Positions 35,062 through 43,466 of a stretch of DNA of 64,000 bases are shown piece after piece. The DNA comes from Stenotrophomonas sp. ASS1. GTDB taxonomy: Bacteria; Pseudomonadota; Gammaproteobacteria; Xanthomonadales; Xanthomonadaceae. Every line of letters starts with the position of its first letter. Positions within the stretch are counted from its first letter, which is position 1. The notes under the pieces are model-generated. The model was not told where the DNA came from. It saw only the letters and a list, made by a program, of their open reading frames with translations, and did not search any database. The stretch spans positions 2,748,001-2,812,000 of the forward strand of contig NZ_CP031167.1 of the NCBI RefSeq assembly GCF_004346925.1. The letters are read 5' to 3'. A program made the position numbers and the translations under genes.

Positions 35062-35259
35062 ATGAAGATTGGATTCAAGCTGTCTGTTGCTATTGCGGCT
35101 GCTGCACTGACCCTGGGAATCGGCAGTGCCTCCGCGCAGTCCCGCTGTACCCCGTGCTACACCGCGTACGAGGCCTGCCTCGCAGCGGGCAATGGCGAGA
35201 AGGTGTGCTACCCGGCTTTTGCCCGCTGCCTGCGGAACAGCGGCTGCACCATCCCGTAA
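35062..35259 (+). CDS. Secreted cysteine-rich mini-protein
   Basis: A 65-residue precursor. The signal peptide (residues 1-25, ending GSASAQ) releases a ~40-residue peptide with six Cys in the pattern C-x2-C-x6-C-x9-C-x6-C-x5-C. The second to fifth Cys form a twin pattern (CYTAYEAC, CYPAFARC), suggesting a helical hairpin stapled by disulphides. A purine-rich site GGAG precedes the ATG. I do not recognise the family. It is followed by a GC-rich hairpin, so it may be an independent transcript. Confidence 0.7.
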   Translation: MKIGFKLSVAIAAAALTLGIGSASAQSRCTPCYTAYEACLAAGNGEKVCYPAFARCLRNSGCTIP

Positions 35260-35281
35260 GTCACGCACTGCCGTGATGTGT

Positions 35282-35306
35282 GCCGGCCCCCATTTCGGGG
35301 GCTGGC
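35282..35306. terminator. GC-rich hairpin after the cysteine-rich gene
   Basis: GCCGGCCCCC (35282-35291) pairs with GGGGGCTGGC (35297-35306) with one imperfect position and a five-base loop. It lies 22 bp past the stop of the mini-protein gene. No T run follows, so terminator function is only probable. Confidence 0.45.
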
Positions 35307-35368
35307 ATTGGCTGCCAGGCGCTGCCCCTTGCTACTGAAGAGGTTCCATACGCGTGGGCGGAGTGATT

Positions 35369-36691
35369 TCATCCCATCCGCATCGCGTTATTTTCGCGCG
35401 CCTGCACTCCGATATCCTGCTGGTGTTGCCCGGCGGTCTGCTGCCGCTCCAGACTGGCGGCTTCCATCTGCTGCAACGACTGTGCAACCGGCGTATGCAC
35501 TGCTACATCTGTGGGCATTGAAACGCGCAGGTGGGCGGGATCGTTCATCTCGCCCTGCACCACGAACACGTTCCGCCCTGCGGGAGCGTCGTCCGTCTGG
35601 GCGCTCAGCAGCACGTGATCGGCGCGTTCAAGCTGGTTGCGGCGGGCCAAGGCCATCACGCTCGCCACAAGACGCTCGCTGCTCTCATCGTGGGTGCGCC
35701 CGGCGCTGGCATCGATCGCGGCAACGCCTTCGCGCACCTGCTGCATCAGTGCGTACTCCCGATGGCCTGGGCCGATGTCCGCCAGGCGGGTCAGCGCCTG
35801 TGAGGGATCCGGCACGTCGTCCACCGCTGCGGTCAGCGGGCTGCGGGTAATGGTCCGATACGGGTCGTCCGGGTGGAACTGGGTACGTTTTTCCTGGCGT
35901 TCCAGACGAACCTCGCGCGCGTCGTTGAGTTCAGCGATACGGGCGGGATCGGTGATCTCGCGCAGCGACATGTGACCGCCGCCCGCATTGACGCTGGCCC
36001 ATTTTCTGTCCGCTTCGAAGTACATCGCGTAATAGCTGTTGCCACCGATGATGTTCGGATCGACCGCCGAGCGCCCTTCCAGGGCCTGGGTGGCTTCCAG
36101 CACACTCAACCGGGTCAGGTACTGGCCGCCCTTCGTCCATCCCATCTGGCTGATGGCATCGACGCTGGTGTTGCCTACGCGGGGGCCTCCGGCGTAGTCG
36201 TTGTTGAGCATGTTGGTCCAGATCTGTTCCAGCTTCGCGGGGCCGCTCTTCTGCTCCGCCGCCTGCAGCAGCACGCGCGGCGTCCAGCAGTTGGGATCAA
36301 GCTCATGCCGTTCAAATGCCCGGTCGTGGGCCAGCATCACATCCTTGCCGGGAAGATTCAGTGCCAGGTCTGGGCGGCGTTCGTTCATCCACTGCCGCCG
36401 CAGTTCAAGATCTCTTTCGAGCAGGGTCTGCCCGAAGGACTCCCATTGCCGCTCGGTCAACTGTGCATTCGAGAAACGGGATCCCTCTTCCTGCTGGGTC
36501 TTCGCGTAGCTCTGTGCATAGCTGTTCGCTACGCGCCCCGGCAGGCTGTCATTGCGTACAACACCCAGCGCCAGTGTCCCGTACCCATCGGCGCCCGGCA
36601 GCTGCGACAGGTAGTTCCAGTAAAGCTCGCGGTTGCCATCTCTGGCATAGCTGCCAAGGATTCTGAGATCGTGTTCGGTCAATCCACTCAT
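35369..36691 (-). CDS. X-T4SS effector with C-terminal XVIPCD secretion domain
   Basis: A 440-residue protein without signal peptide. The last ~150 residues read as a VirD4-interacting XVIPCD: EYALMQQVREGVAAIDASAG, the ERLVASVMALARRN helix, ADHVLLS, FVVQGEMNDPAHLRVSMPTD and a Gln-rich end (SLQQME ... ERQQTAGQHQQ). Such tails route effectors to VirD4 of killing-type T4SSs. The N-terminal ~275 residues (toxin part) show no motif I can name. It is immediately followed upstream by a lipoprotein gene (36723-37592), the expected immunity partner. From memory the pair resembles S. maltophilia Smlt3024/Smlt3025; this needs checking. Confidence 0.85.
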   Translation of the reverse strand: MSGLTEHDLRILGSYARDGNRELYWNYLSQLPGADGYGTLALGVVRNDSLPGRVANSYAQSYAKTQQEEGSRFSNAQLTERQWESFGQTLLERDLELRRQWMNERRPDLALNLPGKDVMLAHDRAFERHELDPNCWTPRVLLQAAEQKSGPAKLEQIWTNMLNNDYAGGPRVGNTSVDAISQMGWTKGGQYLTRLSVLEATQALEGRSAVDPNIIGGNSYYAMYFEADRKWASVNAGGGHMSLREITDPARIAELNDAREVRLERQEKRTQFHPDDPYRTITRSPLTAAVDDVPDPSQALTRLADIGPGHREYALMQQVREGVAAIDASAGRTHDESSERLVASVMALARRNQLERADHVLLSAQTDDAPAGRNVFVVQGEMNDPAHLRVSMPTDVAVHTPVAQSLQQMEAASLERQQTAGQHQQDIGVQARENNAMRMG

Positions 36692-36722
36692 GCCTTACCC
36701 CTTCTCTTCCCTGAACCACCGA

Positions 36723-37592
36723 TCACTTGGACCGGGTGCGCGCGATGACATCCCTGACGGCCTCTTCCATACGCTTCCAGTCCTTCAGAAACGCTCTCTT
36801 GTAGTCCAGGCTGATGGACAGCCTGTTGTCGATGTCCACGAAATAGTGAACGCAGCCCGCTGCCACTTCTCCCGGCTCGCTGATCACCTCGCCCCCCTCC
36901 AACCGCACGCCATCGCGTCGGAATTCCTCGCCGTCACATTTGATGAACGAGCTGATCCGGCCATCGCCCTGGCGTGCGATGTACCAGTCTCTCTCATAGG
37001 CCGGATTGCGGACAGGCGGCTTCCCGTACCGCGCCTCATGCTTCTTCGCGTACAACACCATCTTCGCTTCATCGATTGCATAGGGCGTCAGACCCAAGGT
37101 CTCCGGCTGTGCAACGCGTTGATCTAGACGGTCCCTGGGATCCTCCCTTTCCACAGAGCCCTCCTCCGTGATGGCTTCATTTGACGACAGCCTTGAGAGC
37201 AGTGTTTCGACGGGAACCCGATCAACGTAGTTGATCCGAATGGGAATCTCCTTCCGGAAATCATTCGTACGTGGGTTCGCCCGGGCGCCCGGCGGCGTCG
37301 GCTTCATGTCCGGCCATTCGATGACCAGGGTCACACCTTCTCCGGGCCACGGTGCGATCTGGCTGTCCAGATAATTGGCCGGAATGCGGAAGGTATTCGG
37401 CCCGAGCTTCACGTCCACGGGCGCATCGGTATAGGTGTGGCCGTTGATCGTGCGGCCGGTCTGGGTTGCGCCGGACATGGCGGGATTCCTTTCATTCTCG
37501 GTGGACGGCGGCCGTGCACACGCGCTGGCACTCACTGCGATGGCAAGTGCCAGCGGCAGACAACGGCGGGGGGACATCACGTGCATGGGCAT
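36723..37592 (-). CDS. Periplasmic lipoprotein, likely immunity protein of the adjacent effector
   Basis: A 289-residue predicted lipoprotein. The leader RRCLPLALAIAVSASAC has an SASAC lipobox, followed by a globular domain (YTDAPVDVKLGPNTFRIPAN, PGEGVTLVIEWPDMKP and CVHYFVDIDNRLSISLDYKR). The gene starts upstream of the effector in the same direction with a 31-bp gap, the usual immunity-before-effector arrangement of X-Tfi/X-Tfe pairs. Three ATGs (37592, 37586, 37577) are possible; I give the first. The role is inferred from location and periplasmic targeting: it would neutralise the toxin arriving from sibling cells. Confidence 0.75.
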   Translation of the reverse strand: MPMHVMSPRRCLPLALAIAVSASACARPPSTENERNPAMSGATQTGRTINGHTYTDAPVDVKLGPNTFRIPANYLDSQIAPWPGEGVTLVIEWPDMKPTPPGARANPRTNDFRKEIPIRINYVDRVPVETLLSRLSSNEAITEEGSVEREDPRDRLDQRVAQPETLGLTPYAIDEAKMVLYAKKHEARYGKPPVRNPAYERDWYIARQGDGRISSFIKCDGEEFRRDGVRLEGGEVISEPGEVAAGCVHYFVDIDNRLSISLDYKRAFLKDWKRMEEAVRDVIARTRSK

Positions 37593-37789
37593 TCCATTGC
37601 AGGGCTCCTGGGCCACTATAGGCAAGCGGGCGTCAACGGAACAGGAACCGCATCGCCGCCCTTCACGAAGCGAGGCAGCGCTCCACATGCGCTGCCTGCG
37701 GCAATACCACTACCGCGATTGCTATGGCCTCCGAAACGCTGCGGGGTGCGCGGGCCATGTCGACCACACTCGGCGCTACGCTTCAGACC

Positions 37790-38137
37790 TCAGCTGTCGG
37801 TGTCCGTGCTTCTATGGCCACGATAGGTTTCGCCCCACTCGCGCATGGCCAGCAGCACCGGCACCAGCGTGCGCCCGAATTCGGACAGCTCGTACTCGAC
37901 CTTCGGTGGCACCTCTGCATAGACATGGCGGATCACCACCCCATCAGCTTCCAGCTCCCGCAGCTGGCTGGTCAGCATGGACTGGGTGGCATTGGGCACC
38001 CGCCGCGTCAGCTCCATGAAGCGACGCTTGCCGGTCATCAGGTGAAAGAGGATGACAGGCTTCCACACGCCCCCCATGACCGACAGCGTGACCTCCACGG
38101 CGCAACCGCTCTTGCCATCCCAACGCTTGCTACGCAT
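37790..38137 (-). CDS. HxlR-family transcriptional regulator
   Basis: A 115-residue winged-helix regulator with the HxlR signature: GCAVEVTLSVMGGVWKPVIL, RRFMELTRRVPNATQSMLTSQ and YAEVPPKVEYELSEFGRTLVPVL. The N-terminal Cys in SGCAVE is often the redox or aldehyde sensor in this family. It is divergent from the reductase gene at 38239, with a ~100-bp promoter region between containing a TACGGAAAAC-like repeat pair (about 38145-38175), a plausible operator. Confidence 0.93.
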   Translation of the reverse strand: MRSKRWDGKSGCAVEVTLSVMGGVWKPVILFHLMTGKRRFMELTRRVPNATQSMLTSQLRELEADGVVIRHVYAEVPPKVEYELSEFGRTLVPVLLAMREWGETYRGHRSTDTDS

Positions 38138-38238
38138 GCATACTCCGGAAAACCATAGTACCTACGGAAAATCATCGTTCTTGTTGCAATAGCAGTGCGA
38201 GCCTAGCATGGCCCCATTCCTTGAATGTGAGCCCCTCC

Positions 38239-39228
38239 ATGACGTTCAAAGCACTGCTCGCCCGCAAGACGAACAACCAGGTTTCGACCGATCTGGTCGA
38301 TTTTGATGAGGCCGATCTGATGGACGGCGACGTCCTGGTGCAGGTCGAGTACTCCACGCTCAACTACAAGGATGCGCTTGCCCTCACCGGCAAGAGCCCG
38401 GTCATCCGGACTTTCCCGCTCATTCCCGGCATCGATCTGGCAGGCGTGGTGCTGGAATCCAGCAGGGCCGACTTCAAGCCAGGCGACCGCGTTGTGCTCA
38501 ATGGCTGGGGCCTGAGCATGAGTCACCACGGCGGCCTGGCACAGCGCGCCCGCGTGCGCGGCGAATGGCTCAACCGGATTCCCGACAACCTGAGCACCCG
38601 CGACGCAATGGCCATCGGCACCGCGGGCTATACCGCCATGCTGTGCGTGCTGGCCCTGGAACATGCCGGCGTGACGCCCGACAAGGGCGATGTGCTGGTG
38701 ACCGGCGCCAACGGCGGTGTCGGCTCGATTGCGGTGGCGATCCTTTCAAAGCTGGGCTATCGCGTGGTGGCCGCCACCGGGCGCCCGGAGCATGCTGAGT
38801 ATCTGCACAACCTGGGTGCGAGCGAAATCATCGACCGCGCGCAGCTTTCGGAACCACGCGACCGGCCGGTGAGCGCCGAACGCTGGGCCGGCGTGGTGGA
38901 TGTGGCCGGCGGCCCTACCCTCGTCAACGCCATCGCCGAGACCAAGTACCGCGGTGCCGTGGCCGCGTGCGGCCTGGCGCAGAGCGACGCGCTGCACGGC
39001 TCGGTGCTGCCTTTCATCCTGCGCAACGTGACCCTTGCGGGCGTGGATTCGGTGAACGCGCCGCAGGACGTCCGCCAGCGCGCGTGGGACCGGCTTGCCA
39101 CCGACCTGGATCCGCAGAAGCTTGAAAGCACGGTGCAGCTGATTGGGCTTGCCGACGTGCTTGAGGTTTACGAGCAGATCATTCCGGGCAAGGTGCGTGG
39201 GCGGATAGTGGTGGATGTGAATGCCTGA
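38239..39228 (+). CDS. acuI: Medium-chain reductase, AcuI/YhdH type
   Basis: A 329-residue zinc-free MDR oxidoreductase. The N-terminus (TFKALLARKTNNQV) and blocks VEYSTLNYKDALALTGKSPV, FPLIPGIDLAGVV and NGWGLSMSHHGGLAQRARV match acrylyl-CoA reductase AcuI/YhdH. The NADP-binding Rossmann motif is VLVTGANGGVGSIAVA. It reduces acrylyl-CoA or quinone-like substrates. The start at the ATG 38239 is chosen over an upstream TTG. It is controlled by the divergent HxlR regulator. Confidence 0.92.
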   Translation: MTFKALLARKTNNQVSTDLVDFDEADLMDGDVLVQVEYSTLNYKDALALTGKSPVIRTFPLIPGIDLAGVVLESSRADFKPGDRVVLNGWGLSMSHHGGLAQRARVRGEWLNRIPDNLSTRDAMAIGTAGYTAMLCVLALEHAGVTPDKGDVLVTGANGGVGSIAVAILSKLGYRVVAATGRPEHAEYLHNLGASEIIDRAQLSEPRDRPVSAERWAGVVDVAGGPTLVNAIAETKYRGAVAACGLAQSDALHGSVLPFILRNVTLAGVDSVNAPQDVRQRAWDRLATDLDPQKLESTVQLIGLADVLEVYEQIIPGKVRGRIVVDVNA

Positions 39229-39356
39229 GGAAGCCTCCCCAGCGGATTCCATCCGGCAACGAATGGTGAACACGCCGTGAAACCATGCGTGCGGCAGTGG
39301 CCGTTTGCCACTGCTGCTCGCATACGCTCAGGTTTCCGCCGACTGTGGACACCGCC

Positions 39357-39677
39357 ATGTCAATGACTGCACTCGCACTTGCGACCGCTCTTTCCGGCCT
39401 GCCCGACATTGCCTGGGAGCGCGAGCGCGGCGAAGACGCACATCAGCTGATGCTCTGCCAGATCCATCGCGATGAGCTGATGCAGGATGACGCGAAGAGC
39501 GATGCCTACCAACGCGCCAAGGCTGTCTGCGATCTCCTGGCGCGTGAGTACAGGAACAAATGGGATTTCGATGCGCAGGAGGCATTGGCGGCATCGGCAG
39601 TGGATCTGGATGAGCTGATCCGGCGGGGAGACCTGGTTGAGGTGCCTCCAACAAGGCAGGACCGCGTCTACGAGTGA
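39357..39677 (+). CDS. Small hypothetical protein
   Basis: A 106-residue soluble acidic protein, mostly helical (GEDAHQLMLCQIHRDELMQ, AKAVCDLLAREYRN), with a C-terminal strand (DLVEVPPTRQDRVYE). No signal peptide or recognised domain. The ATG at 39357 is chosen; the in-frame upstream stretch from 39285 is not convincing. Confidence 0.6.
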   Translation: MSMTALALATALSGLPDIAWERERGEDAHQLMLCQIHRDELMQDDAKSDAYQRAKAVCDLLAREYRNKWDFDAQEALAASAVDLDELIRRGDLVEVPPTRQDRVYE

Positions 39678-39746
39678 TTCCGTGCCGGCAGGTGCTGGCA
39701 CCTGGAGCTGCCGCAGGGCAACCAGGTCCAGTGCCGATCGGCGAGG

Positions 39747-39956
39747 CTAGCGGATGCGACTCCGCGCCAGTGCCAGGCGCCTGATCTCGACTGGCAGAAA
39801 CACGACGCCGTCCTCCATTTCGATGCGCATCTGCGAGGCATCACCTTCGTGCCCCTGCATTGCAGCGGCCACCAGAATCTTCAGTGCATCCGTGCGGATA
39901 TCGTAGCCGCCGACGGTGTGCTTCAAGGTACCCACACTGTTCCAGTCGATTTCCAT
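39747..39956 (-). CDS. Small hypothetical protein
   Basis: A 69-residue protein (starting MEIDWNSVGTLKHTVGGYD) with a compact alternating pattern and a basic end. No family recognised. It is convergent with the gene at 39357; an ATG at 39971 would add five residues. Confidence 0.55.
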   Translation of the reverse strand: MEIDWNSVGTLKHTVGGYDIRTDALKILVAAAMQGHEGDASQMRIEMEDGVVFLPVEIRRLALARSRIR

Positions 39957-40128
39957 GATCGGCGTCCACATCCACAGGCTTCATGCTGGCAACGGCCTTC
40001 GCCCACGTCAATGAAACCGGTCGCACGGCCGACCATGAAGCGAAAGGCCACGCGCGTGGTCAAGGCCCCTTATCATGGAGGGGTAAGGGCTCTGCAAGCC
40101 CAGTTGACGTACGCAAGGCAGTATCTGG

Positions 40129-42888
40129 ATGTCTATGGAATGGCGCCCCTCGGGCTGGGGCCTACGTGTGACCCGCTCGCCGAACTGGTGGCTGCGACTT
40201 GACGGCGAACATGTTGAGCTTTTGATTGAAGGTCGCCAGTACCGGCAACACGTGGCTGACGACGAGCGCGTGCAGGTCATCCCTGGACTATTCTGGGCCA
40301 AGGTCGTCCTGCAGACCCAGGGCGACGGCGTCCTGACCGTGGATGGACTGTCCAACAGCCAGGCTTCCCGGCTTGCGGCAGCGCTGCAGCAGCTGCGCTT
40401 TACGGGTACCACGCGCGGGCGCAAGGCACTGTTCGACACGATTCTGGAGCAGATCCAGTCGTGGCTGGCCGAAGCAGATGCCCTCATCGACCGGGGCAGC
40501 ACCGGCCGCCGCTGGATCACGCACGAACAACAGCAGGCACTGCTGGCCGGTCGCCCCGCCCTGCCGCTCCCGCCGCGCGAGCTGGAACAATTGTTCCTGG
40601 ATGAGGATGTGCACGAGGACCTGCATTCGCCCAGCCACCGTGCAGCACTGGACGCCCTGCACGACTGGCAGCTGGACTGGCCCGCGGCGTGGGCCGACGC
40701 CAACGCAACCATGACAGCGCGCGAACGGGTACTGGCCAAGGACTTCCTGGACCGGGTCGAGAGCAAGCCGCTGACCGACGAGCAGGCCCGCGCGGTCATA
40801 TGCTTCGACAATCGCGTGCAGGTCGTGGCCGCAGCCGGCTCTGGCAAGACCTCCACCATGGTCGCCAAGGCCGCTTATGCCATCGATCGCGGCTTTGTCG
40901 AACCCGAACGGATCGTGATGCTCGCCTTCAACAAGGACGCCGCCAGGGAGCTTGAAGAGCGCGCGGAGCGATGCTTCGACCGGCTCGGCATGGGCGACAC
41001 CGTGGTTGAAGCCCGGACCTTCCACGCCCTCGGCCTGGCCATCGTCGCCAAGGCCACCGGACGCAAGCCCGACATCCCCGAATGGACCACTGACGCCACG
41101 CTGGGCTTCAACAAGCTGGCCGAACTGGTGGACGACCTGAAGGACCGCTCGACCCACTTCCGCACCCAGTGGGATATGTTCCGCCTGGTGTTCGGGCGTG
41201 ACCTGCCGCCATTCGGCGCGGAAATGGAGGCCGACGGCTACGACCGCGATGGCACGCCCTACATCCGTACCCTGCAGGGGGAACGGGTGAAGAGCCTGGA
41301 AGAGTGCGTGATCGCCGACTGGCTCTTCTACAACGGCGTGACGTACGACTACGAGCGGCGCTACGAGTTCGACACTGCGACAGACACCCATCGCCAGTAT
41401 CGTCCGGACTTCTACTATCCGGACGCCCAGCTGTATCACGAGCACTTTGCGCTGGATGCCGATGGCCAGCCGCCGAAGCACTTTGCCAACTACAGCGAAG
41501 GGATGCACTGGAAGCGCCAGCAGCATGTGGCGCGCGGCACGGCCCTTGTCGAGACGACATCCTTTGGCCTGCGCAGCGGGCATGCCCTGCTGGATCTCGC
41601 AGAGAAGCTTGGCGAGTGCGACATCGAGCTCGACCCGAACCCGGACCGCGAGCTGCCCGATCAGGGCGCCAAGCCGATGCCCGATGCGGACCTGATCGGC
41701 TTGATGCGCACCTTCATTGCCCACGCCAAGAGCAACTGCCTGACGCTGGACGATATGGCCGCACGCCTGCGGCAGATGCCCGAGGATCAGTTCAAGGAGC
41801 GACACCGTCGCTTCCTGGAAATCGCAGGGCCGGTTTTCCAGGCCTGGGACAACGCGCTGGCTGACGAGCGCGGCATCGACTTCGAGGACATGCTCAACAT
41901 GGCGGCCGGGCTGCTGGAACAGGGCCACTATGAATCACCCTACGATCTGGTGATGGCCGATGAATTCCAGGACGCTTCGCGCGCCCGTGCGCGCCTCTGC
42001 CGTGCATTGGTCAGCCGCCCCGGCCGCTATCTGTTTGCGGTGGGCGATGACTGGCAGTCGATCAACCGCTTCGCCGGTGCCGACGTTTCGGTGATGACCG
42101 GATTCCGCGAGTGGATGGGCCATGGCCAGGTGCTGAAGCTCGAGCAGACATTCCGCTGCCCGCAGGCACTGTGCGATGTGTCCAGCCGCTTCATCAGCCG
42201 CAACTCCGCGCAGATCGCCAAAGCAGTTCGCTCAACTGCAACGGCCATGGGCCCGGTGCTGCAGGCGTTCCAGATGAATCGGCGTGAGGAGGTGCAGGAT
42301 GGCGTTCGCCAGTACCTCGCCAAGCTGCATCAGCAGTTGTTGTCCGGGGCGGTGCCGCAAGGGCGCAACGGGCGCGTGACGGTCTTCATCCTGGGGCGCT
42401 ACCGCGCCGATCGCAGCGCGATGCCTTCGGATTGGAAGACAGCCTTCGGCAGCACGATGGAGGTCGAATTCCTGACCGCACATCGATCGAAGGGGCGCGA
42501 AGCGGACTACGTGATCCTGCCGGGCATGATCAACCGCAGCTTTCCGAGCTTGCGCGCGGATGACCCGGCGCTTTCGCTGGCGATGCCGGATGGGGATACC
42601 TATCCGCTGAGCGAAGAACGGCGGTTGTTCTATGTCGCGCTTACGCGGGCGCGACGGTCGGTGGCGATGTTCACCGTGCAGGGGAAGCATTCGCCGTTCC
42701 TGGATGAGCTGGTGAAGGACGGGGCAGTGGAAATAACAAGCCTGTCTGGCGTGACCATCAATGAAGAACGCTGCCCAGTGTGCAAGGTCGGCGTGTTTGT
42801 GGACCGCAATGGGCCGCATGGGGCTTTCCGGTCGTGCTCAAGTTATCCGTTGTGCCACAACAAGCCGAAGGTTGGGCGACGCGGGTAA
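40129..42888 (+). CDS. HelD-like superfamily 1 helicase with C-terminal zinc finger
   Basis: A 919-residue UvrD/Rep-type helicase resembling DNA helicase IV. The ~200-residue N-terminal domain is helicase-IV-like. Walker A AAAGSGKTSTMVAKAA lies near residue 240, motif II is VMADEFQDASRARARL, motif IV is LEQTFRCPQALCD, and motif VI is RLFYVALTRARRSVAMF. The last ~45 residues carry a topoisomerase-type zinc finger (CPVCKVGVF ... FRSCSSYPLCHN), as in E. coli HelD relatives. An insertion at ~400-470 contains a nuclease-like patch (YDYERRYEF ... YRPDFYYPD). The 3' end overlaps the convergent truncated gene by 46 bp and marks the edge of the island. Confidence 0.9.
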   Translation: MSMEWRPSGWGLRVTRSPNWWLRLDGEHVELLIEGRQYRQHVADDERVQVIPGLFWAKVVLQTQGDGVLTVDGLSNSQASRLAAALQQLRFTGTTRGRKALFDTILEQIQSWLAEADALIDRGSTGRRWITHEQQQALLAGRPALPLPPRELEQLFLDEDVHEDLHSPSHRAALDALHDWQLDWPAAWADANATMTARERVLAKDFLDRVESKPLTDEQARAVICFDNRVQVVAAAGSGKTSTMVAKAAYAIDRGFVEPERIVMLAFNKDAARELEERAERCFDRLGMGDTVVEARTFHALGLAIVAKATGRKPDIPEWTTDATLGFNKLAELVDDLKDRSTHFRTQWDMFRLVFGRDLPPFGAEMEADGYDRDGTPYIRTLQGERVKSLEECVIADWLFYNGVTYDYERRYEFDTATDTHRQYRPDFYYPDAQLYHEHFALDADGQPPKHFANYSEGMHWKRQQHVARGTALVETTSFGLRSGHALLDLAEKLGECDIELDPNPDRELPDQGAKPMPDADLIGLMRTFIAHAKSNCLTLDDMAARLRQMPEDQFKERHRRFLEIAGPVFQAWDNALADERGIDFEDMLNMAAGLLEQGHYESPYDLVMADEFQDASRARARLCRALVSRPGRYLFAVGDDWQSINRFAGADVSVMTGFREWMGHGQVLKLEQTFRCPQALCDVSSRFISRNSAQIAKAVRSTATAMGPVLQAFQMNRREEVQDGVRQYLAKLHQQLLSGAVPQGRNGRVTVFILGRYRADRSAMPSDWKTAFGSTMEVEFLTAHRSKGREADYVILPGMINRSFPSLRADDPALSLAMPDGDTYPLSEERRLFYVALTRARRSVAMFTVQGKHSPFLDELVKDGAVEITSLSGVTINEERCPVCKVGVFVDRNGPHGAFRSCSSYPLCHNKPKVGRRG

Positions 42889-43466
42889 GTGCGTTCAGCT
42901 GAACCCATATGCGCCCGCCCATACCGACCCACCCGGCCCCCTGTTGCCATGACGACGCTGATTGAACTAAACATGTTGGAGCTCAACGCAGCGGAGGCCA
43001 GCAGCCACGTTGAACTGAACCCACCGGGGTCCGCGGCCAGGTCTTTGAGGGCAATAGCCACCCACTTTCCTTTCTCGTTCTTCTTTCGGGGGCCGCGATC
43101 TTCCCGGAGAAAGTCCTCCAGCTGTTCGTCGTCGGCAAGGAACTGGACAAACACTGCCCGCAGGAATTGCTCAATCTGGGAGCGGTGCATCGCCAAGGCC
43201 ACTGCGGGGAGATCGATGGGATGGGTCTCCAGGAGGAACAGCAGCGCACGGCCGTAGTCCATCGATGCCCTCAATAGCTGGAAGGTCACCCGGTGGCGCT
43301 CACTGCCGGCGGGAACAGTGATGCGGGCCATGCAGGACATGTTCGATTCCAGGCTGACCTTGGCCTCTCTGGCCTCCTGTGCGATGTCCAACGCCGTGGG
43401 CTGGCGCTTGGCAGCACGAGCGTCCAGCGCCGATTGAATGCCGCGGCTCAACGGGTCTTCCTTCAT
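42843..43466 (-). CDS. Hypothetical protein (DUF6988-like), 3'-truncated at the island edge
   Basis: 207 residues, mostly helical: FQLLRASMDYGRALLFLLET, VALAMHRSQIEQFLRAVFVQF and LEDFLREDRGPRKKNEKGKW. The pattern resembles DUF6988/AbiV-like proteins, a tentative comparison. After SSTWLLASAALSSNMFSS the tail becomes Arg/Gly-rich and runs into the helicase gene on the other strand (46-bp overlap), so the natural C-terminus was probably lost at the junction. Its start overlaps the stop of the CoiA-like gene by ATGA, so the two were a coupled pair. Confidence 0.6.
   Translation of the reverse strand: MKEDPLSRGIQSALDARAAKRQPTALDIAQEAREAKVSLESNMSCMARITVPAGSERHRVTFQLLRASMDYGRALLFLLETHPIDLPAVALAMHRSQIEQFLRAVFVQFLADDEQLEDFLREDRGPRKKNEKGKWVAIALKDLAADPGGFSSTWLLASAALSSNMFSSISVVMATGGRVGRYGRAHMGSAERTYPRRPTFGLLWHNG

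Noticed and set aside
42880..43000. att site matching the tRNA-Ser 3' end
   Set aside because: No stretch resembling the acceptor or T-arm sequence was found by eye here.
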